Assembly (NCBI RefSeq): GCF_002846415.1
Contig: NZ_PJMX01000001.1
Coordinates: forward strand, 6,138,001 to 6,202,000
Origin: Streptomyces sp. TLI_146
Lineage (GTDB): Bacteria > Actinomycetota > Actinomycetes > Streptomycetales > Streptomycetaceae
Reading direction: 5' to 3'
Length of the DNA: 64,000 nucleotides
Shown: positions 25,279 to 35,333 of the stretch, piece after piece
How positions within the stretch are numbered: position 1 is the first letter of the stretch
Layout of the letters: each line of letters opens with the position of its first letter
Program-made: the position numbers and the translations under genes
The notes under the pieces: generated by a model
The model's input: the letters and a program-made list of their open reading frames with translations, nothing else
Told to the model about the DNA's origin: nothing
The model's database searches: none

Positions 25279-26616
25279 TCAGTCCTGGGCCAGTCGGCGG
25301 ACCGCCGCCATCGGGACGGCGAGCCAGTCGGGGCGGTGCCGGGCCTCGTACAGCACCTCGTACACCGCCTTGTCGGTCTCGTACGCCCGCAGCAGCTCGG
25401 GCTCGTCGCGGGGGTCGGTGCCGGCGCCCGCCGCGTAGCCCGCGCAGTACGCGTCCCGGCAGGACTCGGCCCACTCCGGGCGCCAGGGGAGCTGGGTGCG
25501 GGCCGCGTAGTCGAAGGAGCGCAGCATCCCGGCGACGTCGCGGACCGGCGGCTGCGGGCGGCGGCGCTCGCTCAGCGGGCGGGCGGGCTCGCCCTCGAAG
25601 TCGATGACCGCCCAGTCGCCGGTGCCGGTCCGCAGGGTCTGGCCCAGGTGCAGATCGCCGTGGACGCGCTGGGCGGGCCGGGGCCCGGTCACCTTCGTCA
25701 CCGCGTCGAACGCGGCGCGCAGGCCGGGCACGTAGGGCAGCAGCGTCGGCACCGCCTGCGCGGCCGCCTCCAGGCGCTCGTGCATCGCGGCCGCCAGCAG
25801 CTCGGTCTGGGCCCGGCCGAGGCTGACCACCGGCAGCGCGGCGGCGAGCGCGGTGTGCACCTCGGCGGTGGCCCGGCCGAGCGCGTGCGCCTCCCGGGTG
25901 AAGTCGCGCCGGTCCGCGAGCGCGCGCAGCGCCAGCTGCCAGCCGTCCTGGGAGCCGCGCAGATACGGCTGGAGCACGGCGAGCGTGGCGTCCTCGGGCC
26001 GCTCGGTCTGGATCCAGGCCGCGGGCGCGGGCACCCGGGGGCACCCGTGCCGGGCCAGGACCAGCGGAAGCTCCAGGTCGGGGTTGACCCCGAAGTGGAT
26101 CCGGCGGAATACCTTGAGGATGAACGTATCTCCGTACACCAGTGAGGAGTTGGACTGCTCGGCGGCGAGCAGGCGCGGCGCGAGTCCGGCGGGGACGGGG
26201 ACGCCCCCGTCGCAGCCGAAGCGCAGCGGTCCCAGCCGCCCCGGGGTGCGCAGCCGTTCCAGGAGGAGGGCGGCGATCTGGGGGTCCTGGAGCGCGTCGT
26301 AGACGGTGAGCCCGGTCAGCGGTCCGGCGGTGGCGTGGCCGACGAGCGCGGGGGCGAGCGGCGGCGGCAGCACCTTCCGTACGCCTAGGAGCAGCTGGTA
26401 GACGTCGCCGGCCTCGGGGGCGGCGCCGGGCTGCTCGGCCCGGACGAGCAGGTGCAGACAGCCCGGCAGCAGCTCGGTGACCGAAGCCAGCGAGAAGCCG
26501 GTGACCGGGCGGCCCTTGCCCGCGAACCAGCGCTGTCTGGGGAGCCATTCGTGCAGCAGGGGCGCCAGCGACGGCAGCAGCGCGACGGGAGTCAGGGTGG
26601 GTGCGGCCTTGGGCAT
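25279..26616 (-). CDS. pep2: maltokinase
   Basis: This 445-residue enzyme uses ATP to turn maltose into maltose 1-phosphate, the GlgE substrate. The N-terminal cap begins [25 protein letters not shown]. The kinase fold shows [14 protein letters not shown] (catalytic loop) and [18 protein letters not shown] (metal-binding Asp), then SFDYAART. The ATG at 26616 ([10 protein letters not shown]) follows GGAAAGGACG; a GTG at 26643 is the upstream alternative. It is separated from treS by two strong hairpins, so it may have its own promoter in the 198-bp gap or be set at lower expression than treS-glgE. Confidence 0.95.
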   Translation of the reverse strand: MPKAAPTLTPVALLPSLAPLLHEWLPRQRWFAGKGRPVTGFSLASVTELLPGCLHLLVRAEQPGAAPEAGDVYQLLLGVRKVLPPPLAPALVGHATAGPLTGLTVYDALQDPQIAALLLERLRTPGRLGPLRFGCDGGVPVPAGLAPRLLAAEQSNSSLVYGDTFILKVFRRIHFGVNPDLELPLVLARHGCPRVPAPAAWIQTERPEDATLAVLQPYLRGSQDGWQLALRALADRRDFTREAHALGRATAEVHTALAAALPVVSLGRAQTELLAAAMHERLEAAAQAVPTLLPYVPGLRAAFDAVTKVTGPRPAQRVHGDLHLGQTLRTGTGDWAVIDFEGEPARPLSERRRPQPPVRDVAGMLRSFDYAARTQLPWRPEWAESCRDAYCAGYAAGAGTDPRDEPELLRAYETDKAVYEVLYEARHRPDWLAVPMAAVRRLAQD

Positions 26617-26750
26617 GGCAGCGCGTCCTTTCCCCGGGCTCACAAGGATGTGCGGAGAGTGTCCCGGATTGCGGCATTGGCTGTCCGGCGGCGCGCGGAG
26701 CGTCCGGTGTGCCTCTGGGAGCGGTCCGGAGCGTCGCTGAGGAGAGTGCC

Positions 26751-26807
26751 CCGGGCGGGCCGGAGGAAACCGGCCCGCCCGGGGCCGCCCTGAGGCGCCC
26801 TCAGGGC
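26751..26807 (-). terminator. two consecutive perfect hairpins between treS and pep2
   Basis: CCGGGCGGGCCGG (26751-26763) pairs perfectly with CCGGCCCGCCCGG (26770-26782) across AGGAAA. GCCCTGAGG (26787-26795) pairs with CCTCAGGGC (26799-26807) across CGC. They lie 7 nt past the treS stop, and either terminate the glgE-treS transcript or lower readthrough into pep2-glgB. Confidence 0.75.
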
Positions 26808-26814
26808 GGGAGAA

Positions 26815-28524
26815 CTAGCCGATCACGATGCAGTCCTTGCGCAGCCGGAACCAGTAGAAGCCGTGACCCGCCAGGGTCAGCAAGTACGGCCACTGGCCGA
26901 TGGCCGGGAAGCGCACCCCGCCGATCAGCTCCACCGGATGGGCGCCGGCGAAGGCCCGCAGATCCAGCTCGGTGGGCTGGGCGAACCGCGAGAAGTTGTT
27001 CACGCAGAGCACGAGGTCGTCGTTGTGCTCCCGCAGGAACGCCAGGACCGCCGGGTTGGAGGACGGAAGCTCGGTGTACGAGCCGAGACCGAAAGCGGGG
27101 TTCTGCTTGCGGATCTCGATCATCCGGCGGGTCCAGTGCAGCAGCGACGACGGCGAGGCCATGGCGGCCTCCACGTTGGTCACCTGGTAGCCGTAGACCG
27201 GGTCCATGATCGTGGGCAGGAACAGCCGTCCCGGATCGCAGGACGAGAAGCCCGCGTTGCGGTCGGGCGTCCACTGCATGGGAGTGCGCACCGCGTCCCG
27301 GTCGCCCAGCCAGATGTTGTCGCCCATCCCGATCTCGTCCCCGTAGTAGAGGATCGGCGAGCCGGGCAGGGACAGCAGCAGGGCGGTGAACAGCTCGATC
27401 TGGTTGCGGTCGTTGTCCAGCAGGGAGGCCAGCCGGCGCCGGATGCCGATGTTGGCGCGCATCCGGGGGTCCTTGGCGTACTCCGCGTACATGTAGTCGC
27501 GCTCTTCGTCCGTGACCATTTCGAGGGTCAGCTCGTCGTGGTTGCGCAGGAAGATGCCCCACTGGCAGGTCTTGGGGATGGCCGGGGTCTTGGCGAGCAC
27601 CTCGGAGACCGGGTAGCGGCTCTCGCGGCGCACGGCCATGAAGATGCGCGGCATCACGGGGAAGTGGAACGCCATATGGCACTCGTCGCCCCCGGCCGCG
27701 TAGTCGCCGAAGTAGTCGACGACGTCCTCCGGCCACTGGTTGGCCTCGGCGAGCAGCACCGTGTCCGGGTAGCTCGCGTCGATCTCGGCCCTCACCCGCT
27801 TGAGGAACTCATGGGTCGCGGGCAGGTTCTCGCAGTTGGTGCCCTCCTCCTGGTAGAGGTACGGGACGGCGTCGAGGCGGAAGCCGTCGATGCCCAGGTC
27901 CAGCCAGAACCGCAGCGCGGCCAGGATCTCGTCCTGGACGGCCGGGTTCTCGTAGTTGAGGTCGGGCTGGTGGGAGAAGAAGCGGTGCCAGTAGTACTGC
28001 TTGCGGACGGGGTCGAAGGTCCAGTTGGAGGTCTCGGTGTCGACGAAGATGATCCGGGCGTCCTGGAACTGCTTGTCGTTGTCGGCCCAGACGTAGTAGT
28101 CGCCGTACGGGCCCGCGGGGTCCTTCCTCGACTCCTGGAACCACGGGTGCTGGTCGCTGGTGTGGTTCATCACGAAGTCGATGATCACGCGCATGCCGCG
28201 CTGGTGGGCGGCGTCCACGAACTCCACGAAGTCGGCGAGGTCGCCGAACTCCGGGAGCACCGCGGTGTAGTCCGAGACGTCGTAACCGCCGTCCCGCAGT
28301 GGGGACTTGAAGAAGGGCGGCAGCCAGAGGCAGTCGACCCCCAGCCACTGCAGGTAGTCGAGTTTGGCGGTGATGCCCTTCAGATCCCCTACGCCGTCGC
28401 CGTTGCTGTCCTGGAAGGACCGCACGAGCACCTCGTAGAAGACGGCCCGCTTGAACCATTCGGGATCGCGGTCCTTGGCGGGAGTGTCCTCGAAGGTGTC
28501 GTGGACGGGCTCGTTGACGATCAT
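26815..28524 (-). CDS. treS: trehalose synthase (maltose forming)
   Basis: This 569-residue GH13 enzyme interconverts trehalose and maltose intramolecularly. It starts near [26 protein letters not shown]. Catalytic motifs are [37 protein letters not shown] (nucleophile Asp), [20 protein letters not shown] (acid Glu) and [14 protein letters not shown]. Length and the DYFGD stretch fit TreS rather than an oligo-glucosidase. No maltokinase domain is fused, as Pep2 is separate here. The ATG at 28524 overlaps the glgE stop as ATGA. It links trehalose to the GlgE glucan route. Confidence 0.97.
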   Translation of the reverse strand: MIVNEPVHDTFEDTPAKDRDPEWFKRAVFYEVLVRSFQDSNGDGVGDLKGITAKLDYLQWLGVDCLWLPPFFKSPLRDGGYDVSDYTAVLPEFGDLADFVEFVDAAHQRGMRVIIDFVMNHTSDQHPWFQESRKDPAGPYGDYYVWADNDKQFQDARIIFVDTETSNWTFDPVRKQYYWHRFFSHQPDLNYENPAVQDEILAALRFWLDLGIDGFRLDAVPYLYQEEGTNCENLPATHEFLKRVRAEIDASYPDTVLLAEANQWPEDVVDYFGDYAAGGDECHMAFHFPVMPRIFMAVRRESRYPVSEVLAKTPAIPKTCQWGIFLRNHDELTLEMVTDEERDYMYAEYAKDPRMRANIGIRRRLASLLDNDRNQIELFTALLLSLPGSPILYYGDEIGMGDNIWLGDRDAVRTPMQWTPDRNAGFSSCDPGRLFLPTIMDPVYGYQVTNVEAAMASPSSLLHWTRRMIEIRKQNPAFGLGSYTELPSSNPAVLAFLREHNDDLVLCVNNFSRFAQPTELDLRAFAGAHPVELIGGVRFPAIGQWPYLLTLAGHGFYWFRLRKDCIVIG

Positions 28525-30605
28525 GGTGTGGGTGACCCTCCGATCGGCGGGGACGGTCGCAGGACCAGGACGTGCGCGGGCGCGCGGCCCGGCTCTAGGC
28601 GCACGTAGTTGGTCCTGCCCCAGTGGTAGGTCTCACCGGTGAGCTCGTCGCGCACCGGGACGGACTCGTGCCACGAAAGGCCGAGTTCCGGCATGTCCAA
28701 CGAGACCGTGGCCTCCTGGGTGTGGTGGGGGTCGAGGTTGGCGACCACCAGAACGGTGTTCGACCCCGAGCGCTTGCTGTACGCGAGCACCGCGTCGTTG
28801 TCGGTGTGGTGGAAGCGCAGCGAGCGCAGCTGCCGCAGCGCGGGATGGCGCCGCCGGATCCGGTTGAGCGAGGTCAGCAGCGGGGCCAGCGAGCGGCCCT
28901 CGCGCTCGGCCGCCTCCCAGTCCCGGGGCCGCAGCTCGTACTTCTCCGAGTTCAGGTACTCCTCGCTGCCGTCGTGCAGCGCCGTGTTCTCGCACAGCTC
29001 GTACCCCGCGTACACACCCCAGCTCGGCGAGAGCGTCGCCGCGAGCACCGCGCGCACCTCGAAGGCGGGGCGGCCGCCGTGCTGGAGGTAGGCGTGCAGG
29101 ATGTCGGGGGTGTTCACGAAGAAGTTGGGCCGCATGTACGCGGCCGCCTCGCCGGTCAGCTCGGTGAGGTACTCGGTCAGCTCCTGCTTGGTGTTGCGCC
29201 AGGTGAAGTACGTGTACGACTGCTGGAAGCCGATCCGGGCCAGCGTGTGCATCATCGCGGGCCGGGTGAACGCCTCGGCCAGGAACACCACGTCCGGGTC
29301 GGTCCCGTTGACCTCGGCGAGCACCTGCTCCCAGAACACCACCGGCTTGGTGTGCGGGTTGTCGACGCGGAAGATCCGCACCCCGTGGTCCATCCAGAAC
29401 CGCAGGATCCGCACGGTCTCGGCGACCAGCCCCGGCATGTCGCGGTCGAAGGCGAGCGGATAGATGTCCTGGTACTTCTTCGGCGGGTTCTCGGCGTACG
29501 CGATGGTGCCGTCCGCCCGGTGGTGGAACCAGTCGGGGTGCTTGTCCACCCAGGGGTGGTCCGGCGAGCACTGGAGCGCGAAGTCGAGGGCCACCTCCAT
29601 GCGCAGATCGCCGGCCGTGCGCACGAAGTGGTCGAAGTCGTCGAGGGTGCCGAGGTCCGGGTGGACGGCGTCGTGCCCGCCGTCGGGCGAGCCGATGGCC
29701 CAGGGCACGCCGACGTCGCCGGGCGCGGCCGACAGGCTGTTGTTGGGGCCCTTGCGGAAGGTGGTGCCGATGGGGTGGACGGGCGGCAGATAGACCACGT
29801 CGAAGCCCATCGCGGCGACCGCGGGCAGCCGCTCGGCGGCGGTCCGGAAGGTGCCGCTCACCGGCGGCCTGCCGGGCTGGACCACCGCGCCCTCGGAGCG
29901 CGGGAACAGCTCGTACCAGGACCCGAAGAGCGCCCGCTCGCGCTCGACCAGCAGGGGCAACGGCTCGCTGGCGCTGACCAGTTCGCGCAGCGGGTAGCGG
30001 GTCAGGGCCGCGTCGGCCTCGGGGGTCAGGGCCGCGGCGAGCCGGGCGGCGGCCGGGCGGGCGCCGTCGCGCAGGGCGTCCACCGCGGCGAGCACCGCCT
30101 CGCGCCCCTTGGTCTTCGGCACCCCGCGCGCGGCCCGCTCGTACAGCGCGGCGCCCTCCGTGAGGACCAGCTCGGTGTCCAGACCCGCCGGGATCTTGAT
30201 CCCCGCGTGCCGGCGCCAGGTGGCCACCGGGTCGCTCCACGCCTCGACCGTATACGACCAGTGCCCTTCGGCCGCCGGGGTGACCTCGGCGCCCCAGCGG
30301 TCGGTGCCGGGCGCCAGCTCGCGCATCGGCGTCCACGGGCCGGGCCGCCCACGCGGGTCGCGCAGGACCACGTTGGCGGCGACCGCGTCATGGCCTTCTC
30401 GGAAGACGGTGGCGGTGACCAGGAAGGCCTCGCCCACCACCGCCTTCGCCGGCCTTCTGCCGCAGTCGACGGCGGGGCGGACGTCCAGGACGGGGATACG
30501 GCCGATGGGCATATTCACGGGCTCACCTGGTGGCTGGTGGGTACGGGGCGTGGCGGGGTCTGATCTTTGTAACTGCTCCGTTGACGTTTGACGGGCTGCG
30601 GGCAT
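28521..30605 (-). CDS. glgE: maltosyltransferase (maltose 1-phosphate:alpha-glucan)
   Basis: This 694-residue GH13_3 enzyme extends alpha-glucan by maltose units from maltose 1-phosphate. The N-terminal domain contains [22 protein letters not shown]. Catalytic features are the phosphate-side motif [28 protein letters not shown] (nucleophile Asp), [14 protein letters not shown] (acid Glu) and [14 protein letters not shown]. The ATG at 30605 has a GGACAGGAG ribosome site and gives a variable 30-residue tail, as other Streptomyces GlgE proteins have; an ATG at 30512 (MPIGRIP) is the shorter alternative. It is the first gene of the glgE-treS unit and is a validated drug target in mycobacteria. 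Confidence 0.97.
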   Translation of the reverse strand: MPAARQTSTEQLQRSDPATPRTHQPPGEPVNMPIGRIPVLDVRPAVDCGRRPAKAVVGEAFLVTATVFREGHDAVAANVVLRDPRGRPGPWTPMRELAPGTDRWGAEVTPAAEGHWSYTVEAWSDPVATWRRHAGIKIPAGLDTELVLTEGAALYERAARGVPKTKGREAVLAAVDALRDGARPAAARLAAALTPEADAALTRYPLRELVSASEPLPLLVERERALFGSWYELFPRSEGAVVQPGRPPVSGTFRTAAERLPAVAAMGFDVVYLPPVHPIGTTFRKGPNNSLSAAPGDVGVPWAIGSPDGGHDAVHPDLGTLDDFDHFVRTAGDLRMEVALDFALQCSPDHPWVDKHPDWFHHRADGTIAYAENPPKKYQDIYPLAFDRDMPGLVAETVRILRFWMDHGVRIFRVDNPHTKPVVFWEQVLAEVNGTDPDVVFLAEAFTRPAMMHTLARIGFQQSYTYFTWRNTKQELTEYLTELTGEAAAYMRPNFFVNTPDILHAYLQHGGRPAFEVRAVLAATLSPSWGVYAGYELCENTALHDGSEEYLNSEKYELRPRDWEAAEREGRSLAPLLTSLNRIRRRHPALRQLRSLRFHHTDNDAVLAYSKRSGSNTVLVVANLDPHHTQEATVSLDMPELGLSWHESVPVRDELTGETYHWGRTNYVRLEPGRAPAHVLVLRPSPPIGGSPTP

Positions 30606-30745
30606 GGCCGCTCCTGTCCGCGTTCACTCGGGTGGCGGTCAGCGGTTGCACAGACGGCGTCCTACCGGAGGAGCCTTCCACAGGCTACGAGTGGGCATTC
30701 CGGTGGTTTGTTAACTACCTGGGCGTAACGGATCGGACAAGGAAA

Positions 30746-30769
30746 CGGCCCCGTCTTTCGGCGGGGCCG
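30746..30769 (-). terminator. terminator of the subtilisin gene
   Basis: CGGCCCCG (30746-30753) and CGGGGCCG (30762-30769) form a perfect 8-bp stem with loop TCTTTCGG, 25 nt past the protease stop and upstream of glgE on the same strand. The rest of the 30606-30745 interval is the glgE leader, in which I found no convincing promoter. Confidence 0.8.
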
Positions 30770-30794
30770 CACCAGAATTTGCCTACCCACAAGT

Positions 30795-31988
30795 TCAGTT
30801 GGCATCCGGGCCACCGTCCACGCGCAGCAGGCGGTCGGGCGAGCCGGGACCGGCGCGGGTGATCCGGCCGGTGGCCGCCCGCGCGGTCAGGGCCGCTCCC
30901 ACCTCGGCGGGATCCGCCGCCGGGTACCCGCCGAGGTACAGCGCGGCCGCGCCCGCGACGTGCGGCGCCGCCATCGACGTGCCCGACAGCGTCCGGTACG
31001 CCGTGTCGCCCGTGTTCCACGCCGAGACGACACCCGTACCCGGGGCGAACAGATCAAGTGCGGAGCCCCAGTTGGAGAAGGAGGCCCGGGCGTCGTCGCG
31101 GTCGCTCGCGCCGACCGTGATCGCCTCCGCGACCCGGGCCGGGGAGTGGCGTGCGGCCGGTTCCCCCTCGTTCCCGGCCGCGACCGTGAAGGTCACCCCG
31201 GCGGCGACCGCGCCCCGCACCGCCCGGTCGAGCTCCGGGCTGGGGGCGCCGCCCAGGCTCAGATTGGCGACGGCGGGGCGGTGGGCGTGGCGGGTCACCC
31301 AGTCGATCCCGGCTATCACCCGGGCGGTGGTGCCGGTGCCCCGGTCGTCCAGGACGCGCACGGCCACCACCGCCGCGCTCCCCGCCACGCCGGTCGTCGC
31401 GCCCGCCAGGGTCGCCGCCACATGGGTGCCGTGGCCGTTGCCGTCCTGGGCGTCGGCGTCGTCGTCCACGAAGTCCCAGCCGCTGCTCGCCCGGCCGCCG
31501 AACTCCCGGTGGGTGGTGCGCACCCCGGTGTCGATCACATACGCAGTGACGCCCGCACCGCCGCCCCGCGGCCAGGTCACCTGCGGCGCCGGGGCGGGCG
31601 GGGCCCCGCCCGGCCGGTCGTCCTGGCGGTGCTCCAGGGCGACGGCGCTGTCCTGCGCCACCGACACCACGCCCGGGTCGGCGGCCAGGCGCCGGGCCCG
31701 GCCGGCGTCGGCGCGGACCGCGTAGCCGTTGAGGGCGGTGCCGTACGTACGGCTGATCCGGGCCCCATACCGGGCGGCGAGCTCGCGGCCCGCCGCGGAA
31801 GAGGCGCTGGTGGAGTCCTTGAGCGTGACGATGTAGCTGCCGCCGACCGCGCCCGGCGCGTCCGCGCCGAGCACGCGCCCCTCGGGCGGCGCGGCCCGGG
31901 CGGGCAGCGCGAGGACCAGCGCCGCCACCGTGCCCAGCGCCGTCAGCGCCCCGGCCGTGCGCAGCCGTGTACCGCGTGTCGCTCCCAT
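30795..31988 (-). CDS. secreted subtilisin-like serine protease (S8)
   Basis: This 397-residue exported protease has a signal peptide in residues 1-33 (GALTALGTVAALVLALPARAA). An inhibitor I9-type propeptide covers roughly residues 45-125 (GSYIVTLKDS...VVSVAQDSAV). The catalytic domain has the triad D153 in AYVIDTG, H186 in NGHGTHVAAT and S338 in SGTSMAAPHVAG, with oxyanion N273 in AAGNEG. The ATG at 31988 follows GAGGGGG. It sits alone between glgE and glgP, with its own terminator, and shows no functional link to glucan metabolism beyond a divergent promoter shared with glgP. Confidence 0.96.
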   Translation of the reverse strand: MGATRGTRLRTAGALTALGTVAALVLALPARAAPPEGRVLGADAPGAVGGSYIVTLKDSTSASSAAGRELAARYGARISRTYGTALNGYAVRADAGRARRLAADPGVVSVAQDSAVALEHRQDDRPGGAPPAPAPQVTWPRGGGAGVTAYVIDTGVRTTHREFGGRASSGWDFVDDDADAQDGNGHGTHVAATLAGATTGVAGSAAVVAVRVLDDRGTGTTARVIAGIDWVTRHAHRPAVANLSLGGAPSPELDRAVRGAVAAGVTFTVAAGNEGEPAARHSPARVAEAITVGASDRDDARASFSNWGSALDLFAPGTGVVSAWNTGDTAYRTLSGTSMAAPHVAGAAALYLGGYPAADPAEVGAALTARAATGRITRAGPGSPDRLLRVDGGPDAN

Positions 31989-32087
31989 GCCGTGGTCCCC
32001 CTCGGGCTCGGCCGACCTTCGCAGCCTCCCGCCCCCGGGGGACGCCCACAAGGGCGCACGCCGGGGGCGGTCGCTTCCGTGCGCCGT

Positions 32088-32167
32088 GGTAGTGCGAGGC
32101 GCCCGCCCACTACCTTCGAGGGTGAAGGGCAGTCGAACAGAGCTGTACGTCCCCCTTGTTGCGTACA
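32088..32167. promoter_or_regulatory. two dyads in the protease/glgP divergent region
   Basis: GGTAGTG (32088-32094) and CACTACC (32108-32114) are perfect inverted half-sites 13 bp apart. TGTACG (32144-32149) and CGTACA (32162-32167) form a second dyad ending 21 nt before the glgP GTG. Both are suitable operators for divergent control. No regulator gene is adjacent. Confidence 0.4.
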
Positions 32168-32188
32168 TCCCCTGCGAAGGTGGAACAC

Positions 32189-34816
32189 GTGAAGGCAATC
32201 CGTCGATTCACCGTCCGCCCCGTCCTCCCCGAGCCCCTGCGGCCGCTGAGTGAGCTGGCCCGCAATCTGCGCTGGTCCTGGCATCCGGAGACCCGCGAAC
32301 TGTTCCGGTCCGTCGACCCCGAGGGATGGCGGGCGGCCGGAGAGGACCCCGTGCGCCTGCTGGGGTCGGTCTCCGCCGCCCGGCTCGCCGCCCTCGCCGA
32401 GGACCGCCGCTTCGTGCGGTCCCTGACCGCCTGCGCCGACGACCTCGCCGACTATCTGGGCGGGCGGCGGTGGTACCAGGAGCAGCCCGAGGGGCTGCCC
32501 CGGGCCATCGCCTACTTCTCGCCGGAGTTCGGGATCACCGCCGCCCTGCCGCAGTACTCGGGCGGGCTCGGCATCCTCGCCGGCGACCACCTCAAATCCG
32601 CGAGCGACCTCGGCGTGCCGCTGATCGGGGTCGGACTCCTCTACCGGCACGGCTACTTCCGCCAGTCCCTCTCGCGCGACGGCTGGCAGCAGGAGCACTA
32701 TCCCGTCCTCGACCCCAACGAACTGCCGCTGTCACTGCTGCGCGAGGCCGACGGCGAGCCCGCCCGGATCCGTCTGCACCTGCCCGGCGGCCGCGCCCTG
32801 CACGCGGTGGTCTGGATCGCCCGGGTCGGCCGGGTCCCGCTCCTGATGCTCGACTCGGACGTGGAGGAGAACGGCCCGGGCGAACGCGAGGTCACCGACC
32901 GGCTGTACGGGGGCGGCAGCGAGCACCGGCTGCTCCAGGAGATGCTGCTGGGCATCGGCGGGGTGCGGGCGGTGCGCGCGTACTGCCGGATCACCGGGCA
33001 CCCCGCGCCCGAGGTCTTCCACACCAACGAGGGCCACGCGGGCTTCCTCGGCCTGGAGCGGATCCGGGAACTCGCCGGTGAGGGGCTGGAGTTCGAGGCG
33101 GCCCTGGAGTCGGTGCGGGCCGGGACCGTCTTCACCACCCACACCCCGGTCCCGGCCGGCATCGACCGCTTCGACCGCGAACTGGTCGCCCACCACCTCG
33201 GCGACGACGGCGAACTGCCGGGCGTCGACGTCTCGAAGATCCTCCAGCTCGGCATGGAGACCTACCCGGGCGGCGAGCCCAACCTCTTCAACATGGCCGT
33301 GATGGGGCTGCGCCTGGCCCAGCGCGCCAACGGCGTCTCCACCCTGCACGGCGAGGTCAGCCGGGAGATGTTCGCGGGCCTGTGGCCCGGGTTCGACCCC
33401 TCGGAGGTGCCGATCACCTCCATCACCAACGGGGTGCACGCGCCGACCTGGGTCGCGCCCGAGGTGTTCCGGCTCGGCGCCCGGCAGATCGGCGCCGGGC
33501 GCGCCGAGGACGCGCTGACCGTGGGCGGCTCGCCGCGCTGGGACGCGGTCGCCGACATCCCCGACAGCGAGATCTGGGAGCTGAGGCGCGAGCTGCGCGA
33601 GCAGCTGGTCCTCGAAGTGCGCGAGCGGCTGTACGCGTCGTGGCGCACCCGCGGGGCCGGTACGGCGGAGCTGGGCTGGGTGGACGGGGTGCTCGACCCC
33701 GACATCCTGACCATCGGCTTCGCCCGCCGCGTCCCCTCGTACAAGCGGCTGACCCTGATGCTCCGCGACCGGGACCGGCTGATGGAGCTGCTGCTCCATC
33801 CGACCCGGCCGGTGCAGATCGTGGTGGCGGGCAAGGCGCACCCCGCCGACGACAGCGGCAAGCGGCTCGTCCAGGAGCTGGTGCGGTTCGCCGACGACCC
33901 CCGGGTGCGTCACCGCATCGTCTTCCTGCCCGACTACGGGATGGCGATGGCCAAGAAGCTCTACCCGGGCTGTGACGTGTGGCTCAACAATCCGCTGCGG
34001 CCCCTTGAGGCGTGCGGGACCAGTGGGATGAAGGCCGCGCTCAACGGGTGCCTCAACCTGTCGGTCCTGGACGGCTGGTGGGACGAATGGTACGAGCCGG
34101 ACTTCGGCTGGGCGATCCCGACCGCCGACGGCTCCGCCACCGACGAGGACCGCAGGGACCAGCTGGAGTCGACGGCCCTCTACGACCTGATCGAGGACCG
34201 GGTGGCGCCGCGCTTCTACGACCGGGGCGAGAGCGGGCTGCCCGGCCGCTGGATCGAGATGGTCCGCGAGACCCTGGCCTCTCTCGGCCCCAAGGTGCTG
34301 GCGGGGCGGATGGTGCGGGAGTACGTGGAGCGGCTGTACGCGCCCGCCGCCCGGGCCCACCGCGACCTGGGCCCGGACACGGCCCGGGAGCTGGCGGCCT
34401 GGAAGGCCCGGGTGCGGGCGGCCTGGCCGCAGGTGGCGGTCGACCATGTGGAGGCGGTGGCCGCGACCGCGCCGAACGGGCACGCGGAGCTCGGCTCCAC
34501 GCTCGCCCTGCGGGTGCGGGCCGGCCTCGGCGGGCTCCAGCCGGACGACGTGGAGGTGCAGGCGGTCGCCGGGCGGGTGGACGCCGCCGACACCCTCGCC
34601 GAGGCCCGTACCGTCGCCCTGAAGCCCGCGGGCGGCCCGGACCTGGAGGGGCGCTGGGTGTACGAGGGCCCGCTCGCCCTGGACCGGACCGGCCCCTACG
34701 GCTACACGGTCCGCGTCCTGCCCGCCCACCGGCTCCTCGCCGACGGCGCCGATCTCGGCCTGGTCGCCCTGCCGACCGAGGCGACGGGGGAGGGGGCGGG
34801 GGTGCTGATGCGCTGA
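32189..34816 (+). CDS. glgP: alpha-glucan phosphorylase
   Basis: This 875-residue PLP enzyme releases glucose 1-phosphate from alpha-1,4-glucan. The N-terminus VKAIRRFTVRPVLPEPL and LARNLRWSWHPETREL match the DUF3417 domain of the short phosphorylase group. Catalytic markers are SPEFGITAALPQYSGGLG, EVFHTNEGHAGFLG, TNGVHAPTW and the PLP region ACGTSGMKAALNGCLNLS. The C-terminal 120 residues form an extra beta-rich domain. The GTG at 32189 follows GAAGG; a GTG 9 nt upstream is possible. It is the catabolic counterpart of the GlgE-GlgB pathway on the opposite strand. Confidence 0.96.
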   Translation: MKAIRRFTVRPVLPEPLRPLSELARNLRWSWHPETRELFRSVDPEGWRAAGEDPVRLLGSVSAARLAALAEDRRFVRSLTACADDLADYLGGRRWYQEQPEGLPRAIAYFSPEFGITAALPQYSGGLGILAGDHLKSASDLGVPLIGVGLLYRHGYFRQSLSRDGWQQEHYPVLDPNELPLSLLREADGEPARIRLHLPGGRALHAVVWIARVGRVPLLMLDSDVEENGPGEREVTDRLYGGGSEHRLLQEMLLGIGGVRAVRAYCRITGHPAPEVFHTNEGHAGFLGLERIRELAGEGLEFEAALESVRAGTVFTTHTPVPAGIDRFDRELVAHHLGDDGELPGVDVSKILQLGMETYPGGEPNLFNMAVMGLRLAQRANGVSTLHGEVSREMFAGLWPGFDPSEVPITSITNGVHAPTWVAPEVFRLGARQIGAGRAEDALTVGGSPRWDAVADIPDSEIWELRRELREQLVLEVRERLYASWRTRGAGTAELGWVDGVLDPDILTIGFARRVPSYKRLTLMLRDRDRLMELLLHPTRPVQIVVAGKAHPADDSGKRLVQELVRFADDPRVRHRIVFLPDYGMAMAKKLYPGCDVWLNNPLRPLEACGTSGMKAALNGCLNLSVLDGWWDEWYEPDFGWAIPTADGSATDEDRRDQLESTALYDLIEDRVAPRFYDRGESGLPGRWIEMVRETLASLGPKVLAGRMVREYVERLYAPAARAHRDLGPDTARELAAWKARVRAAWPQVAVDHVEAVAATAPNGHAELGSTLALRVRAGLGGLQPDDVEVQAVAGRVDAADTLAEARTVALKPAGGPDLEGRWVYEGPLALDRTGPYGYTVRVLPAHRLLADGADLGLVALPTEATGEGAGVLMR

Positions 34817-34883
34817 GCGGAAATGGGTTGTACCGTACGTCGGCCGCTGCCATGCGCCCCGTACGGAACTGCGAGGTCCGATT

Positions 34884-35333
34884 GTGAACCCTGTCGAGAA
34901 TGTCACCGCTCGTCCCATACATCCGTATGGGGCCTGGGTGGCACGCACGGGCCTCGCGCTGCTGCCCTTCGCCTCTCTGGGCCTGCTGTGCCCGGTGCCG
35001 TCGCTGGTGATCGCCCTGCGGCGGCACCGGAGCGCGGACTGGGTCGCCTTCGCGGTCTTCTGCGCGGTGTGGGTGTCCTGGGTGCTCCAGCTGGCGACCA
35101 CCCCGGACACCACGCACGGCATGCGGTTCGCGGCCGATGTGCTGCTCATCGGGCTGTCCACGGCCGGGGCGTCCGCGCACGCCTGGAAGGCGTGGCCGGC
35201 GGCCCGGCAGTCCCCGAACGAGAACGGCAAGAGCACGTACGGCAATCTCCCGGGGGGCGACCCCCGGACCCTCAGCAGTACGGACGGGGCAGAGGGGTAC
35301 AACGGACCGCAAGCGCAAGGTGAACAGCAGTGA
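34884..35333 (+). CDS. small membrane protein of unknown function
   Basis: This 149-residue protein has three likely membrane segments: TGLALLPFASLGLLCPVPSLV, WVAFAVFCAVWVSWVLQL and FAADVLLIGLSTAGASAHA. A polar C-tail rich in Gly/Asn/Gln (about 40 residues) follows. I do not recognise a family. The GTG at 34884 follows GAGGT. Its stop overlaps the next start (GTGA), so it is co-translated with the anchored binding-protein-like gene. Confidence 0.75.
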   Translation: MNPVENVTARPIHPYGAWVARTGLALLPFASLGLLCPVPSLVIALRRHRSADWVAFAVFCAVWVSWVLQLATTPDTTHGMRFAADVLLIGLSTAGASAHAWKAWPAARQSPNENGKSTYGNLPGGDPRTLSSTDGAEGYNGPQAQGEQQ

